Positions 49,934 to 59,354 are shown, counted from the stretch's first letter. The stretch: DNA of 64,000 nt from Pseudoxanthomonas sp. z9 (GCF_006542425.1 NZ_VFID01000011.1:374001-438000), one strand, 5' to 3'. The notes: generated by a model from the sequence alone, not told the origin. Numbers and translations are program-made.

Positions 49934-51745
49934 GTGGGCGCTGGGAAGCAGATCAATCGGTGGTCGGACGGGATCGCGCTGGCCCTGCTGGTCGGAGCGA
50001 CGGCGTGGCTTTCCCTGAAATGGGGGAAGGGCGCGGACGAGTTGGCCGCCGTCTGGATATCCAGCGGCATCCTCACCGGTTGGCTGCTGGCGCGCCAGAC
50101 GCGCACTTGGCCGACCTATCTAGGCGTCGGCATCGCGGCGGACCTGCTGGGCCAGTGGCTGGCCGGCGTACCGCCGGCAGCGGCGGCCTTCCTGGCGACC
50201 TGCCACCTGATCGAGGTGCTGACGGTCGCGTGGTCGGTGCGCCGGATGGTGCCCAACGTGGGCGATCCGCAGCGGTGGCTGACCCTGGGCGGCGTCGCCA
50301 CGGCCAGCACCCTGGCCGGCTGCGCGCTGTCCGGCGTGCTGGCGGCATGGATGGCGGAAGCTTCGGTGCCATCCAGTTTCCTGCGGGCATTCCTGGGCTG
50401 GTATGCCGCGCACGTGGTGGGCATGGTGATCTTCGCCACCACTACCCTGGTCCTGCACGTGGAAGGCTGGCGGGCCATCGCGCCGCGCGGCAAGCGGCGC
50501 AGCTTCGTGATCAGCATGGCGCTGATTGCCGCGGTGGGCGGGCTGGTGTTCAGCACCTCGTACCCGGTGCTGTTCCTGACTTATCCGCCACTCTTGCTGG
50601 CCGCGTTCCGGCATCGTTTCCCCGGCGTGGCGGCGGGCGTGATCCTGCTGGGCGTGATCGGCGGCGCCCTCACCGCCCAGGGCAGTGGTCCGCTGTGGGG
50701 ACCGGAGGATCTGGGCGACGCCGGGCGCATCGCGCTGCTGCAGTTGTACCTGGCCGGTGGCTGCCTCATCACGATTCCGGTGGTGCTGGGCATGGCCGAG
50801 CGTGACAAGCTGACTTCCAGGGTGCGCGAGAACGAACACCGCTACCGCCTGCTGGCCGACTACTCCGGGGATTTGGTGGTGCGGTTGCGGCCGGATGGCG
50901 AGCGCGTGTACGTGTCTCCCGCCTCCGAGGACATCCTGGGCTGGAGGCCGGCGGAAATGCTGGGCCTGCGCTGGAGCCTGGTGCATCCCGACGACCAGGG
51001 CCGGCAACGGGTGGCGATGGACGAGGTGCTTGCTTCCGGCCAGCCGCAGACGCTCAAGTACCGGGTCCGCCACCGCGACGGGCACTACCTGTGGATGGAG
51101 GTGGTGATGCGGCCCATCCCCAAGGAGAACGATCCGGCGGAGAACGATCTGATCCTGTCCGGGCGCGACATCAGCCGGCGGGTGGCGGCGGAAGAAGCAC
51201 TGGAAGCCAGTCGTCGCGAACTGGAGCGGCTGAGCCGGGTGGATGCGCTGACCGGCGTGCCCAACCGCCGGCAACTGGAGGAGCGGCTGTCGCTGGCGCT
51301 GCTGCGCATCGAGCGCAGCGGCGAGGCATTGGCACTGATGTACCTGGACATCGACCACTTCAAGTGCATCAACGACACGCACGGTCATGCAGTCGGCGAC
51401 AAGGTCATCCGCGAATTCGCGCGCCGGTTGGTGTCCTGCGTACGCGCGACGGATCTGGTGGTGCGTCTGGGCGGTGACGAGTTCGTCATCCTGCTCGAAC
51501 ACATCACCCATCCGGTGATGGTCAAGGTGGTCGCCGAGAAGATCATCGCCAGCGTCCGCGAGCCGCTGCAGCTGGAGGGGCTGGCCTTGCAGATATCCAC
51601 CAGCATCGGCGCCGCCTTCGCCCGCGAAGTGGAGGCCCAGGAGGATCTGCTGGTGGCCGCGGACGACGCACTGTACGAGGCGAAGGAGGGAGGCCGCGAC
51701 CAGTACCGGGTGAGCGTGCTGGGCGCGGAAGCGCCCGGTGCCTGA
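49934..51745 (+). CDS. Diguanylate cyclase with MASE1, PAS and GGDEF domains
   Basis: A 603-residue membrane sensor. Residues 10-290 form a MASE1 integral-membrane sensor of about 8-10 helices (ALALLVGATAWLSLKWG ... AVWISSGILTGWLLARQ). A PAS domain follows (about 300-415, ILGWRPAEMLGLRWSLVHPDDQ). The GGDEF domain is complete, with LGGDEFVILLEH near 512, so it should make c-di-GMP. An RxxD inhibitory site is not apparent. I use the GTG at 49934, which has GAGGGGG upstream; GTG at 49904 is possible. A 20-bp palindrome precedes the gene. It stands close to an EAL phosphodiesterase on the same strand, but 200 bases apart. Confidence 0.87.
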   Translation: MGAGKQINRWSDGIALALLVGATAWLSLKWGKGADELAAVWISSGILTGWLLARQTRTWPTYLGVGIAADLLGQWLAGVPPAAAAFLATCHLIEVLTVAWSVRRMVPNVGDPQRWLTLGGVATASTLAGCALSGVLAAWMAEASVPSSFLRAFLGWYAAHVVGMVIFATTTLVLHVEGWRAIAPRGKRRSFVISMALIAAVGGLVFSTSYPVLFLTYPPLLLAAFRHRFPGVAAGVILLGVIGGALTAQGSGPLWGPEDLGDAGRIALLQLYLAGGCLITIPVVLGMAERDKLTSRVRENEHRYRLLADYSGDLVVRLRPDGERVYVSPASEDILGWRPAEMLGLRWSLVHPDDQGRQRVAMDEVLASGQPQTLKYRVRHRDGHYLWMEVVMRPIPKENDPAENDLILSGRDISRRVAAEEALEASRRELERLSRVDALTGVPNRRQLEERLSLALLRIERSGEALALMYLDIDHFKCINDTHGHAVGDKVIREFARRLVSCVRATDLVVRLGGDEFVILLEHITHPVMVKVVAEKIIASVREPLQLEGLALQISTSIGAAFAREVEAQEDLLVAADDALYEAKEGGRDQYRVSVLGAEAPGA

Positions 51746-51948
51746 GTTCGCCCGGAATGTCCCGCCTTGTTCGCACCGTTGGCGGGCGGCTTGCGACAAC
51801 GGGATACCTGTCCGGAACCCGCCGCCGGCTCGCGCTTGCGGGTCAACGGCGAGTGACGACATTCATCACAAAAACACCTGCGCGCACTCGGTAACGTAAA
51901 AATCCTCCACCGTGGAAACGAAGGTCGTCCTGATCGCTCCTCCCCGCC

Positions 51949-54939
51949 ATGACTGACGATTCAAAGGACATGAATCCCCCCGGATTCGCCACATCGGCCC
52001 GCTCCCTGCCGGCATTCCGGCGGTTCGGCATGCTGGTGGGCCTGGCGCTCTCCGCCGCGCTGCTGGCGGCGATCGTGCATGACCGAGGCACGCGGGTCGA
52101 AGCCGCCACGCGCCACAGCCTGGCGGTCGCGGTGGGCGTCGACCGCCTGCTCCACTACGAAATCCGCCACCTGGAACGCGCCCTGCGCGGCATGGCGGGT
52201 GACGCCGACGGCTACGTCCGCGACTATCCGTCGCAGAGTAACTGGGATATCTCCTCGGCCATCCGCAGCGTGATTTCCAGGAACGCCGAACTCCAGGACA
52301 TCGACCTCTACGATCGCGAGGGAAAGCCGATACGGCGCGGGGTCAGCGAGTACTCCTCGCGGACGGACTTCCAGCCACCGCCAGGCCAGGAAGATCTCAG
52401 GGTCGGCAGTTTGCGGATACAGGGCCACAGCCAACCGGTGGTCCCGCTGGCGTTGCGCACGCCCGATGGCAACTGGCTGGTGGCGCGGTTGCGGACCGGC
52501 GAACTGCAGCGCCTGCTGGAAGGGCTGGATATCGGCCAGCTCGGAAGCGCGGCCATCCTGGATCGCGGTGGATACCTGTTGGCGCGTCAGGGCGAGGCTG
52601 GCCATGTCGGCAAGCGGATGGACATCCCCGTCGAACTCGCGGCCGGAGGAACCACGCAGGTCAGGCGGGTCAGCCCCATCGACCGCGTCAGGCGCTATGC
52701 CAGCTTCACCTCCACCAGCGGCTATCCGTTCGTGGTCGCGGTCGGCATCGCCGAACGGGAAGTGCTGGCGCCGTGGTGGAACTACGTGATCAGCGCGTCG
52801 TTGCTGCTGGTCTTCTACTGGCTGGGCGCGGCCTACCTGGTCAGGCGATTGCTGTCCTCGGAAACCGCGCGCCTGGCCACGCAGGGGGAACTGGTGCGGC
52901 ATGCCGACTGGCTGGCGAAGGCCCAGGAGGCTTCGCGCGCGGGTGTCTGGGCGCTGGAACTGGAGCAGGAGAAAGTCCGCGCCTCCGCGCAGGCGGCCGC
53001 GCTGTTCGGATTCGACAAGAAGCCGGACCTGATTGCGCTGGAGGATTTTTTCGAGCGCATGCACGACGAGGATCGGGAACGGGTCAGCCGTGAATTCGCG
53101 GAATCGCTGTCCAGCGGGCAGGCGTTCCATTCCGAATACCGGGTCGTCCTTCCGGACCGGAGGATCCGCTGGATCAGCGCCCGCGGCGCTCGGGTGGAAG
53201 GGGAGGCCGGCAAGCCGCTCATGACCGGCACCATCGTGGACATCACCGAACGGCGCGAGAATCAGGCCCAGATCGAGCGCGCGGAAATGCAGTTCCGCGA
53301 GCTGTTCGATCTGAATCCGCTGCCGTTCTGGGTGTTCGATCTGGAATCACTGCGGTTCCTGGCGGTCAACGAGGCGGCCATCCGCAAGTACGGCTATTCG
53401 CGCGAGGAATTCCTCGGCATGACCATCCTCCAGATCCGATCGCCCGAGGACCAGGCGGACGTGCTCGAATCGGTGGGCGATTCCGCCGAGCCACGCGAGT
53501 CGGAGAGCGTCTGGATCCATTACAACCGCGATGGACGCCCCATGTATGTGCGCGTGCACAGCAGCAGCATCCAGTTCGACGGGCGGCCTGCGCGACTGGT
53601 GCTGGCCGAGGACGTCAGCGAGCGCGTGGCCTACGAGGAGGATCTGGCGTGGCGCGCGACCCATGACGAAAGCACGGGCCTGCTGAAACTGCGCGCGCTG
53701 ATCGAGCAGGTGGATGCGCGTTCGCGGAACTGGCACACGCCTTATGGCGCGGCCTACCTCCAACTGCGGGATCTGGAGGTTGTTTCGCCGACCTTGGGCC
53801 GGCGGATGGGCGAGGCGATCCTGGCGGAAATATCGCGACGGCTGTCCGGGGTGGCCAGCGCGTACGGACCGGCGGCGTACCTGCCCTCGGATTCGTTCGT
53901 CCTCGTCGCCCGTGACGCGCGCCAGACCGAGCGGTTGGTCGCCGACATGGTCAGGGCGCTGTCCGAACCGGTCGAGTTCGAAGGTGGCAGCCACCGGGTG
54001 GAAGCCTGGATCGGCGTGGCCCATTCGCCGGGCGTGGTGCCCGGTGCGGCGGAACAGGTGGTCGACCATGCCGCACTGGCGGCGCTGCACTCGCGCAACG
54101 AGAGCGGGGCCGCGACCGAGTTCCGGCTGGAAATGACCGAACAGGCGGCCGAGCGCCTGGATACCTTGTCGCGGCTGCGTCGCGCGATCGCGGACAACGA
54201 ATTCGAGCTGTTCTTCCAGCCCGTCACCTGCCTGACCACCGGCGGGGTGGTGGCCTTGGAAGCGTTGCTGCGCTGGCGCCAGTCCGACGGGTCGTACGTG
54301 CCGCCGGGCCATTTCGTGCCGCTGGCCGAGGAATCCGGGCTGATCGTGCCGATCGGTGAATGGGTGCTGGATCACGCGGCCCGGGCGGGCGCGCGCCTGG
54401 CCGCGGTGGGCCGGGGCGACATCGCCATCGCCGTCAACGTTTCGGCCGTGCAGTTCCTGCAGGGCACCGTGCCGGCCACGCTCCGCCAGGTGCTGCGCAG
54501 GCATGGATTGCCGAGAGGTGCGTTGCATGTCGAGCTGACCGAAACGGCGATGCTCAAGAGCCGCGAGACGGTGCGCTCCTCGCTGGAGGAACTCCAGCGC
54601 GAAGGTGTCTGCGTCTCCATCGATGATTTCGGCACCGGTTTTTCCAGCATGGCCTATCTGCGCGACCTGCCGCTGGACTATCTGAAGATCGACCGCAGTT
54701 TCGTGATCGGCGTGCATCGCGACGAGAAGAACGCCTCCATCTGTCGCGCGCTCATCGCGCTCGGACGCGGCCTGGGCCTGCGCACCATTGCCGAGGGCGT
54801 CGAGGAAAAGGGAGAGTACGACTGGCTGCGCGACAACGCCTGTGACTACGTGCAGGGATTCTACGTGGCCAGGCCGGCGCCGCTGGAGGCGGTGATCGAA
54901 CGGCTGGACGCGGGCAGACTGGTGGTGTCCGGACGATAA
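51949..54939 (+). CDS. c-di-GMP phosphodiesterase: Cache-PAS-PAS-degenerate GGDEF-EAL
   Basis: A 996-residue membrane sensor. A first membrane helix (about 26-43, MLVGLALSAALLAAIV) and a second (about 275-300, NYVISASLLLVFYWLGAAYLV) frame a periplasmic double-Cache-like domain. Two PAS domains follow (about 322-430 and 447-557). The GGDEF-like domain (about 565-730) has lost its signature: the site reads LPSDSFVLVARD near 645, so it should not make c-di-GMP but may bind GTP. The EAL domain has the active motif ALEALLRW near 771, plus TETAML, DDFGTGFSS and AEGVEE, so it should degrade c-di-GMP. It is the likely opponent of the cyclase upstream. Confidence 0.9.
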   Translation: MTDDSKDMNPPGFATSARSLPAFRRFGMLVGLALSAALLAAIVHDRGTRVEAATRHSLAVAVGVDRLLHYEIRHLERALRGMAGDADGYVRDYPSQSNWDISSAIRSVISRNAELQDIDLYDREGKPIRRGVSEYSSRTDFQPPPGQEDLRVGSLRIQGHSQPVVPLALRTPDGNWLVARLRTGELQRLLEGLDIGQLGSAAILDRGGYLLARQGEAGHVGKRMDIPVELAAGGTTQVRRVSPIDRVRRYASFTSTSGYPFVVAVGIAEREVLAPWWNYVISASLLLVFYWLGAAYLVRRLLSSETARLATQGELVRHADWLAKAQEASRAGVWALELEQEKVRASAQAAALFGFDKKPDLIALEDFFERMHDEDRERVSREFAESLSSGQAFHSEYRVVLPDRRIRWISARGARVEGEAGKPLMTGTIVDITERRENQAQIERAEMQFRELFDLNPLPFWVFDLESLRFLAVNEAAIRKYGYSREEFLGMTILQIRSPEDQADVLESVGDSAEPRESESVWIHYNRDGRPMYVRVHSSSIQFDGRPARLVLAEDVSERVAYEEDLAWRATHDESTGLLKLRALIEQVDARSRNWHTPYGAAYLQLRDLEVVSPTLGRRMGEAILAEISRRLSGVASAYGPAAYLPSDSFVLVARDARQTERLVADMVRALSEPVEFEGGSHRVEAWIGVAHSPGVVPGAAEQVVDHAALAALHSRNESGAATEFRLEMTEQAAERLDTLSRLRRAIADNEFELFFQPVTCLTTGGVVALEALLRWRQSDGSYVPPGHFVPLAEESGLIVPIGEWVLDHAARAGARLAAVGRGDIAIAVNVSAVQFLQGTVPATLRQVLRRHGLPRGALHVELTETAMLKSRETVRSSLEELQREGVCVSIDDFGTGFSSMAYLRDLPLDYLKIDRSFVIGVHRDEKNASICRALIALGRGLGLRTIAEGVEEKGEYDWLRDNACDYVQGFYVARPAPLEAVIERLDAGRLVVSGR

Positions 54940-55097
54940 TGCGGTTGGCGGCGGCATTGCGCGACTCCCGGCTGGCGCCGTTGACATCCGCCGATGGTTC
55001 ATCGCTTCCGATGGAACACAGATTTCGATGATCTTCTGGTCGTGACGGGTCAGGCGGGTGCGATGCTGTCCGTCCCCCGTGAACCCGGCTCCCGCGA

Positions 55098-56120
55098 ATG
55101 AGTGATCCCATCAATACCCGCATCGTCCTGGCGGCGCGCCCCAATGGCGAACCCGATGCGTCCCACTTCCGGCTTGAACGTGGGCCGGTGCCCGCGCCCG
55201 GCCCGGGCCAGGTGCTGCTGCGCAACCGCTATCTGTCACTGGATCCGTACATGCGCGGACGCATGGACGCCGGGCGTTCCTATTCGCCGCCGGTCGCCAT
55301 CGACGAGGTCATGGAAGGGCGCACGGTGGGCGAAGTGCTGGCGTCCCGCCACCCCGGATTCGCGGTGGGTGATCAGGTCGTGGCCACGGGCGGATGGCAG
55401 ACTTTCGCGATCGTCGATGGCGACGCGATCACGCGCAGGCTCGATGGCATGGCGCTGCCGCTCAGCACCGCGCTGGGCGTGTACGGAATGCCGGGTTTCA
55501 CCGCCTATGCCGGCCTGCACGAGATTGGCAAGCCGCAGCCGGGGGAAACGCTGGTGGTCGCCGCCGCCAGTGGCCCGGTCGGCGCCACGGTAGGCCAGAT
55601 TGCCAAGATGCGGGGTGCGCGCACCGTGGGCATCGCCGGCGGTGAAGCCAAGCGACGGTACCTGGAGACGATCGGTTTCGACGTCGCGCTGGATCATCGC
55701 GCGGATGACTTTTCCGAACAGTTGCGGGCAGCGGTACCGGACGGCATCGACGTGTATTTCGAGAACGTGGGCGGAAAAGTGTTCGACGCGGTCGTTCCCC
55801 TGCTCAACGACTTCGCCCGCATTCCGGTCTGCGGCACGATTGCCACCTACAACGCACGCGGCCAGGTACTGCCGGGGCCGGATCGCCTGCCCGGATTCTT
55901 CAGCCAGGTCCTGCGCCAGCGCCTGAGCGTGCGCGGCTTCATCCAGCGGGATTTCATCGAGTTGTTTCCCCGCTTTCTGGAAGAGATGGGCCAATGGCTG
56001 GCGGACGGCCGCATCCAGTATCGCGAGGACATCGTGGAAGGCCTGGAGAACGCGCCCGAAGCCTTCTTCGGCCTGCTCAAGGGACGCAACTTCGGCAAGC
56101 TGGTGGTGAAGCTGGATTGA
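55098..56120 (+). CDS. CurA-like NADP-dependent enone reductase (MDR/LTB4-DH type)
   Basis: A 340-residue zinc-independent medium-chain reductase. Signatures are YLSLDPYMRGRM near the start, GFTAYAGLHEIGKPQPGETLVVAAASGPVGATVGQIAKMRG for the NADP site, YFENVGGKVFDAVVPLL and GFIQRDFIELFPRFLEEM. This pattern belongs to the leukotriene B4 12-hydroxydehydrogenase/prostaglandin reductase group, which in bacteria includes the curcumin reductase CurA. It reduces alpha,beta-unsaturated ketones and aldehydes. The ATG at 55098 is standard. It is a single gene; the REP-like pair follows 28 bases after its stop. Confidence 0.88.
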   Translation: MSDPINTRIVLAARPNGEPDASHFRLERGPVPAPGPGQVLLRNRYLSLDPYMRGRMDAGRSYSPPVAIDEVMEGRTVGEVLASRHPGFAVGDQVVATGGWQTFAIVDGDAITRRLDGMALPLSTALGVYGMPGFTAYAGLHEIGKPQPGETLVVAAASGPVGATVGQIAKMRGARTVGIAGGEAKRRYLETIGFDVALDHRADDFSEQLRAAVPDGIDVYFENVGGKVFDAVVPLLNDFARIPVCGTIATYNARGQVLPGPDRLPGFFSQVLRQRLSVRGFIQRDFIELFPRFLEEMGQWLADGRIQYREDIVEGLENAPEAFFGLLKGRNFGKLVVKLD

Positions 56121-56148
56121 GCATTGGCAATGCGCCCGCCGGACACCC

Positions 56149-56219
56149 GTAGAGCCGGGTTCGCCCGGCTGTGGGGATTCCAGCGACGGGGGAAAGCAGC
56201 GGACCGAGCTCCGCTCTAC
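56149..56219. repeat. REP-like dimer of two GTAG-headed hairpins in inverted orientation
   Basis: Left unit on the plus strand: GTAG, then AGCCGGG-TTCG-CCCGGCT (56153-56170), a 7-bp stem with a UUCG tetraloop. Right unit on the minus strand: GTAG (56219-56216), then AGCGGA...TCCGCT. The two tails face each other. This is the layout of SMAG-type REP dimers mobilised by RAYT transposases; no RAYT gene is in this window. The right GTAG provides the TAG stop of the metallo-beta-lactamase-fold gene. Confidence 0.75.
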
Positions 56220-57655
56220 CGGGTGGTGTTGGATTGCGCGCCTGGCGCGCAGCGATCCGGCCGGGTCATCTGTTCGCCCACGCAGCCGCGATCGGCGGGA
56301 TTGGCGATGCGGGCCACGGCGTCGTGCAGATCCCGTGGTGTGCCGGTGCGACCATGCACGCCGACGATGGCATGCACCGGCAGGCTTGCGGCATCGATCA
56401 ACGCGATGAGTTCGCGGCCGGTGGCGAACCCGGCCGGCACCGCGCCGCGTTCGGGGATGTAGAACAGATCGCCCTGGAACAACGTTCCCGAGCGCGCGTC
56501 GAAGCCGACCAGCATGGTCGGCGAGTGCGCGCTGGCGAGGGGAAGAATGCGGACTCGCCGGCCACCCAGATCCACTTCCTCCCCGGTATCCACTTCCCGT
56601 ACGCGCGATGGCAGCGATTCATCCAGTTGGCGGCGCAGCGCGGCGGCGCCGCCAGCTCCGACCAGGACCTCGGCATCGCGGTAGGCCGGCAGCCCGGCGA
56701 CGTGATCGCCGTGGACATGCGAGATCACCACGTGGGTGACCGGCCGTCCGGCGATGGCCTCGATCCGGGCGCGGACCTGTCGGGCTTCCTCGACGTCGAC
56801 CGGCGCATCGAACAGCATCACGCCGCGCTCGCCGACGACGAAGCCGGTGTGATAACCGGACGGCGCGCCATCGATGCGATACGCGCCTTCGCCCAGCGTG
56901 GTGGCGCGCAGTGGACCCGCCGGATCCGCGGCGCGATAACCTTCGGGAAGCGACAGCAGCGCCTCGTCGCCAGGCCGGGCCGGGCGCGCATGGATACGGG
57001 TCCAGCGCGTTGTTTCGCGGCTGCCGCGCAGGACCACGATGCGTCCGGGCAAGCGTTGGCCCTCCCGCACATGCCAGTTCTCGTAGCGGTAGCTGGTTTC
57101 GCCCAGGCGCGCGCCGGCCAGTTCGCCATCGGCCCCGAAAGTGAGCGTCACTTCGCGGCCCGCGCCGTCCTTGAAAGCGAGTGCGCCATCGTCCACGCCG
57201 GTCCTGGGTGCACCCCGCTCGAGCGCATCGCAGGCCAGCAGCGCGGGAACGAGCATGCGCAGTTCGGCGAGATCGCGCGCGCTGGTCGCCGCATCGTCCC
57301 GCTGCAGCACGTCGCCTTCGCGCCAACCCAGTTCGTCGATGGTGCTTTCGCCGGTACGGTCGCCGACCGTGCGGAAACGGAACTCGATGTCGCCCGGGTA
57401 AAGGCTTGACGTGCGCAGCAGGAAGCGTCCGTCCGCCAGCAGCAGCATCGACTGGCGCGCATCCACCTCGGCGACCGTTTCGGCTGGTGCGTAAGACTGC
57501 TCGGGTCGGTAGCTGGTCCCGGTCAAATCGACCGCGACGCCCTCACGCGCCGGTGAGCACAGGCCGGAGAGGGTGTCACTCCGCGCCGACGCGGTCGCGG
57601 CCAGCGCCACCAACAGAAACGCATTCACCATCTGCCACCTTCCCGTGCCTGCCAT
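56216..57655 (-). CDS. Secreted metallo-beta-lactamase-fold hydrolase
   Basis: A 479-residue exported protein with a signal (MVNAFLLVALAATASA). The first 240 or so residues are a strand-rich domain of unknown type (LLLADGRFLLRTSSLYPGDIEFRFRTVG). The MBL domain begins near 250 with SGYHTGFVVGERGVMLFDAP. Metal ligands are HVHGDH near 309, the later LASAHSP (His) and LFQGDLFYIP (Asp), and HAIVGVHGRTG (His). Such two-domain MBL proteins are common in Xanthomonadaceae and are not known antibiotic-resistance enzymes. The stop codon lies inside the REP-like element, so the last few residues (QSNTTR) may come from that insertion. The substrate is unknown. Confidence 0.82.
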   Translation of the reverse strand: MAGTGRWQMVNAFLLVALAATASARSDTLSGLCSPAREGVAVDLTGTSYRPEQSYAPAETVAEVDARQSMLLLADGRFLLRTSSLYPGDIEFRFRTVGDRTGESTIDELGWREGDVLQRDDAATSARDLAELRMLVPALLACDALERGAPRTGVDDGALAFKDGAGREVTLTFGADGELAGARLGETSYRYENWHVREGQRLPGRIVVLRGSRETTRWTRIHARPARPGDEALLSLPEGYRAADPAGPLRATTLGEGAYRIDGAPSGYHTGFVVGERGVMLFDAPVDVEEARQVRARIEAIAGRPVTHVVISHVHGDHVAGLPAYRDAEVLVGAGGAAALRRQLDESLPSRVREVDTGEEVDLGGRRVRILPLASAHSPTMLVGFDARSGTLFQGDLFYIPERGAVPAGFATGRELIALIDAASLPVHAIVGVHGRTGTPRDLHDAVARIANPADRGCVGEQMTRPDRCAPGAQSNTTR

Positions 57656-57704
57656 GGGTGCCGCGGAACGCGGTTGAGGAGCCGGGCGTTGCGGTCCGGC
57701 TGCA

Positions 57705-57720
57705 CGACCCTAGTGGGTCG
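57705..57720. repeat. Small inverted repeat between the MBL and DUF6058 genes
   Basis: CGACCC, loop TAGT, GGGTCG is a perfect 6-bp stem. The surrounding 110-base gap is rich in CCGG-type repeats on both sides (57680-57765), which looks like decayed REP material. No U-tract is present. Confidence 0.35.
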
Positions 57721-57765
57721 GGGCAAGCCCGGCAATGGCCGGAAGACGCAATGCCGGCGAATGAT

Positions 57766-58518
57766 TCAGGTGGCGGCAGGGCTGCCCGGCAGATGCGGCG
57801 CCGAGCTCTCAGGCCGTGACGCCGCCGCATCGAGAGCGGCGGCGAAGTCTTCGACCAGGCGCTTGCGGCTGCTGCGCGGGTACTCGAGCGGGGAGAATGG
57901 CATGGCGGCGCGTGCGTAGCGTGCGATCAGGGCACGCGTGGCGGCCCCATCGATGTCCGCGGCGAAGGCGCGCTGGAGGTGCCGTTCGCGCAACGCGGTC
58001 AGCGCCTCCTGCAGGATTTCCTTGGTCGCGATGGCCTGCTCGGTCGCCGGACTAGCCACGCACAGGCCAAAGATGCCCTGGCCGAACGCGTCCCAGGCAT
58101 CGGCCGTGCGCGCATCCAGGCAGGCGGCGAGCGGCGCGCCCTGGTTGTCGAAGCTGTCGGGCAGCCGCACGAGGCTGCGATCCAGATCGGCCAGCGCGAT
58201 GGCGAAGTTGTGCCGGAATCGTCGCTCCAGCGTGGCCCGCGCGGCATCGGGACCCTCCTGCGCGATGGCCTCGTGCGCCCTCGCCACCCAGGCTACGGTG
58301 TCCGGATGGAAGTAGCGCCCCGGTGTCGCGCCGGCCTCCGGGAAATCCCCGAACGCGGCGGATTGCAGGCTGCCGTCGGCACCGACCACGTAGGACGGCG
58401 CCGGCACCAGTCCGTGCGCCAGCAGGGTGTCCAGCTGGACGATCTCGAGGCCGCATGCGGTGGCGAGCCGATCGGCGGTCCAGTAGTGGCGTTGCAGGTA
58501 GGCGTCGGTCTCGTTCAT
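57766..58518 (-). CDS. DUF6058-type protein
   Basis: A 250-residue protein resembling the DUF6058 natural-product-linked family: it opens with TDAYLQRHYWTADRLATACGLEIVQLDTLLAHGLVPAPSYVV, a helix-turn-helix-like adaptor ending in a Pro-rich VPAPSYVV, and has ARYFHPDTVAWV-like GRYFHPDTVAWVARA followed by a long helical half (ATLERRFRHNFAIALADLDRSL). The function of the family is unknown. It begins 29 bases after the SDR gene, forming an operon VOC-SDR-DUF6058 that is divergent from a LysR gene. The context suggests an accessory role in metabolism of a small molecule; I cannot say which. Confidence 0.7.
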   Translation of the reverse strand: MNETDAYLQRHYWTADRLATACGLEIVQLDTLLAHGLVPAPSYVVGADGSLQSAAFGDFPEAGATPGRYFHPDTVAWVARAHEAIAQEGPDAARATLERRFRHNFAIALADLDRSLVRLPDSFDNQGAPLAACLDARTADAWDAFGQGIFGLCVASPATEQAIATKEILQEALTALRERHLQRAFAADIDGAATRALIARYARAAMPFSPLEYPRSSRKRLVEDFAAALDAAASRPESSAPHLPGSPAAT

Positions 58519-58547
58519 GGCGTCAACGGGGAACGTACGGAATCGGA

Positions 58548-59354
58548 TCACAGCATGATCCGGCCGCCGGCGACATCCAGCACCACGCCGGTGATCCAGG
58601 ACGACGCCTCGCTGAGCAGGAACAAGGACGCCGCCGCGATATCCTCCGGCGTGCCCAGGCGGCCCAGCGGAAATCCCGCCAGCATCTGCGCCTGGCGTTC
58701 CGGCGGCAGATGCGCGCGGGTGCGCTCGGTCAGCACCGCCGAGGGCGAGATGCAGTTGACCCGGATGCCGCGCGGTCCGACTTCCTGGGCCAGGTGCCGG
58801 GTCAGCATGATCACGCCGGCCTTGGCCGCGCCGTAGCCGGCCGGCGCGCCCGACGCCATGCGCGCACCGGCCGAGGCCATGGTCAGGATCGCGCCGCGCC
58901 CTCGTTCCAGCAGATCCGGCAAGAAGGTCCGCAGGGTGAAGAAGGTCGAGGTCAGGTTGTTGTCCAGGCTGGAGCGCCAGTCCTGTTCGCTGATGTCCTG
59001 CAACGGAACCGGCCGGCCCGTGCCGCCGCCGGCGAAGGCAAGCACCAGATCCACCGCGCCCCAATGCTCGCCGATACGCTGGCGCATGCGTTCGACCTGG
59101 GCCAGATCGGCGCAGTCGGCCGGCGCCGCGATGGCGTCGCCCCCGACCGCGTGTACCGCCGCCACGCTGGCCGCGATCGCGTCGGGATCGCGACCGTTGA
59201 TGGCCACCCGCACGCCGCTGCGCGCCAGCGCCAGGCAGGTGGCCGCGCCGATGCCGCGCGAACCGCCCGTGACCAATGCGACACGGCCGGCCAGGTCGTC
59301 GAAGCGCGGGATCATGGGATGGCCGGAGGCGCCGGCGGCGTCAGCGTTCGTCAT
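58548..59354 (-). CDS. Short-chain dehydrogenase/reductase
   Basis: A 268-residue classical SDR: TGGSRGIG near the N-terminus, the AGG/NAG-like LAFAGGGTG, catalytic Ser in ILTMASAGARM, and the Tyr-x-x-x-Lys pair in AGYGAAKAGV. The C-terminus ITGVVLDVAGGRIML is standard. The ATG at 59354 overlaps the VOC gene by 14 bases and has AGGA upstream; an ATG at 59315 (MIPRFDDLAG) is a shorter option. It is FabG-like in sequence but, in this operon with a VOC protein and DUF6058, probably reduces or oxidises a specialised metabolite. Confidence 0.85.
   Translation of the reverse strand: MTNADAAGASGHPMIPRFDDLAGRVALVTGGSRGIGAATCLALARSGVRVAINGRDPDAIAASVAAVHAVGGDAIAAPADCADLAQVERMRQRIGEHWGAVDLVLAFAGGGTGRPVPLQDISEQDWRSSLDNNLTSTFFTLRTFLPDLLERGRGAILTMASAGARMASGAPAGYGAAKAGVIMLTRHLAQEVGPRGIRVNCISPSAVLTERTRAHLPPERQAQMLAGFPLGRLGTPEDIAAASLFLLSEASSWITGVVLDVAGGRIML

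Noticed and set aside
56216-57655. Antibiotic-resistance beta-lactamase
   Set aside because: The metal motif HVHGDH is general to the fold; the large N-terminal domain and overall length do not fit true metallo-beta-lactamases.
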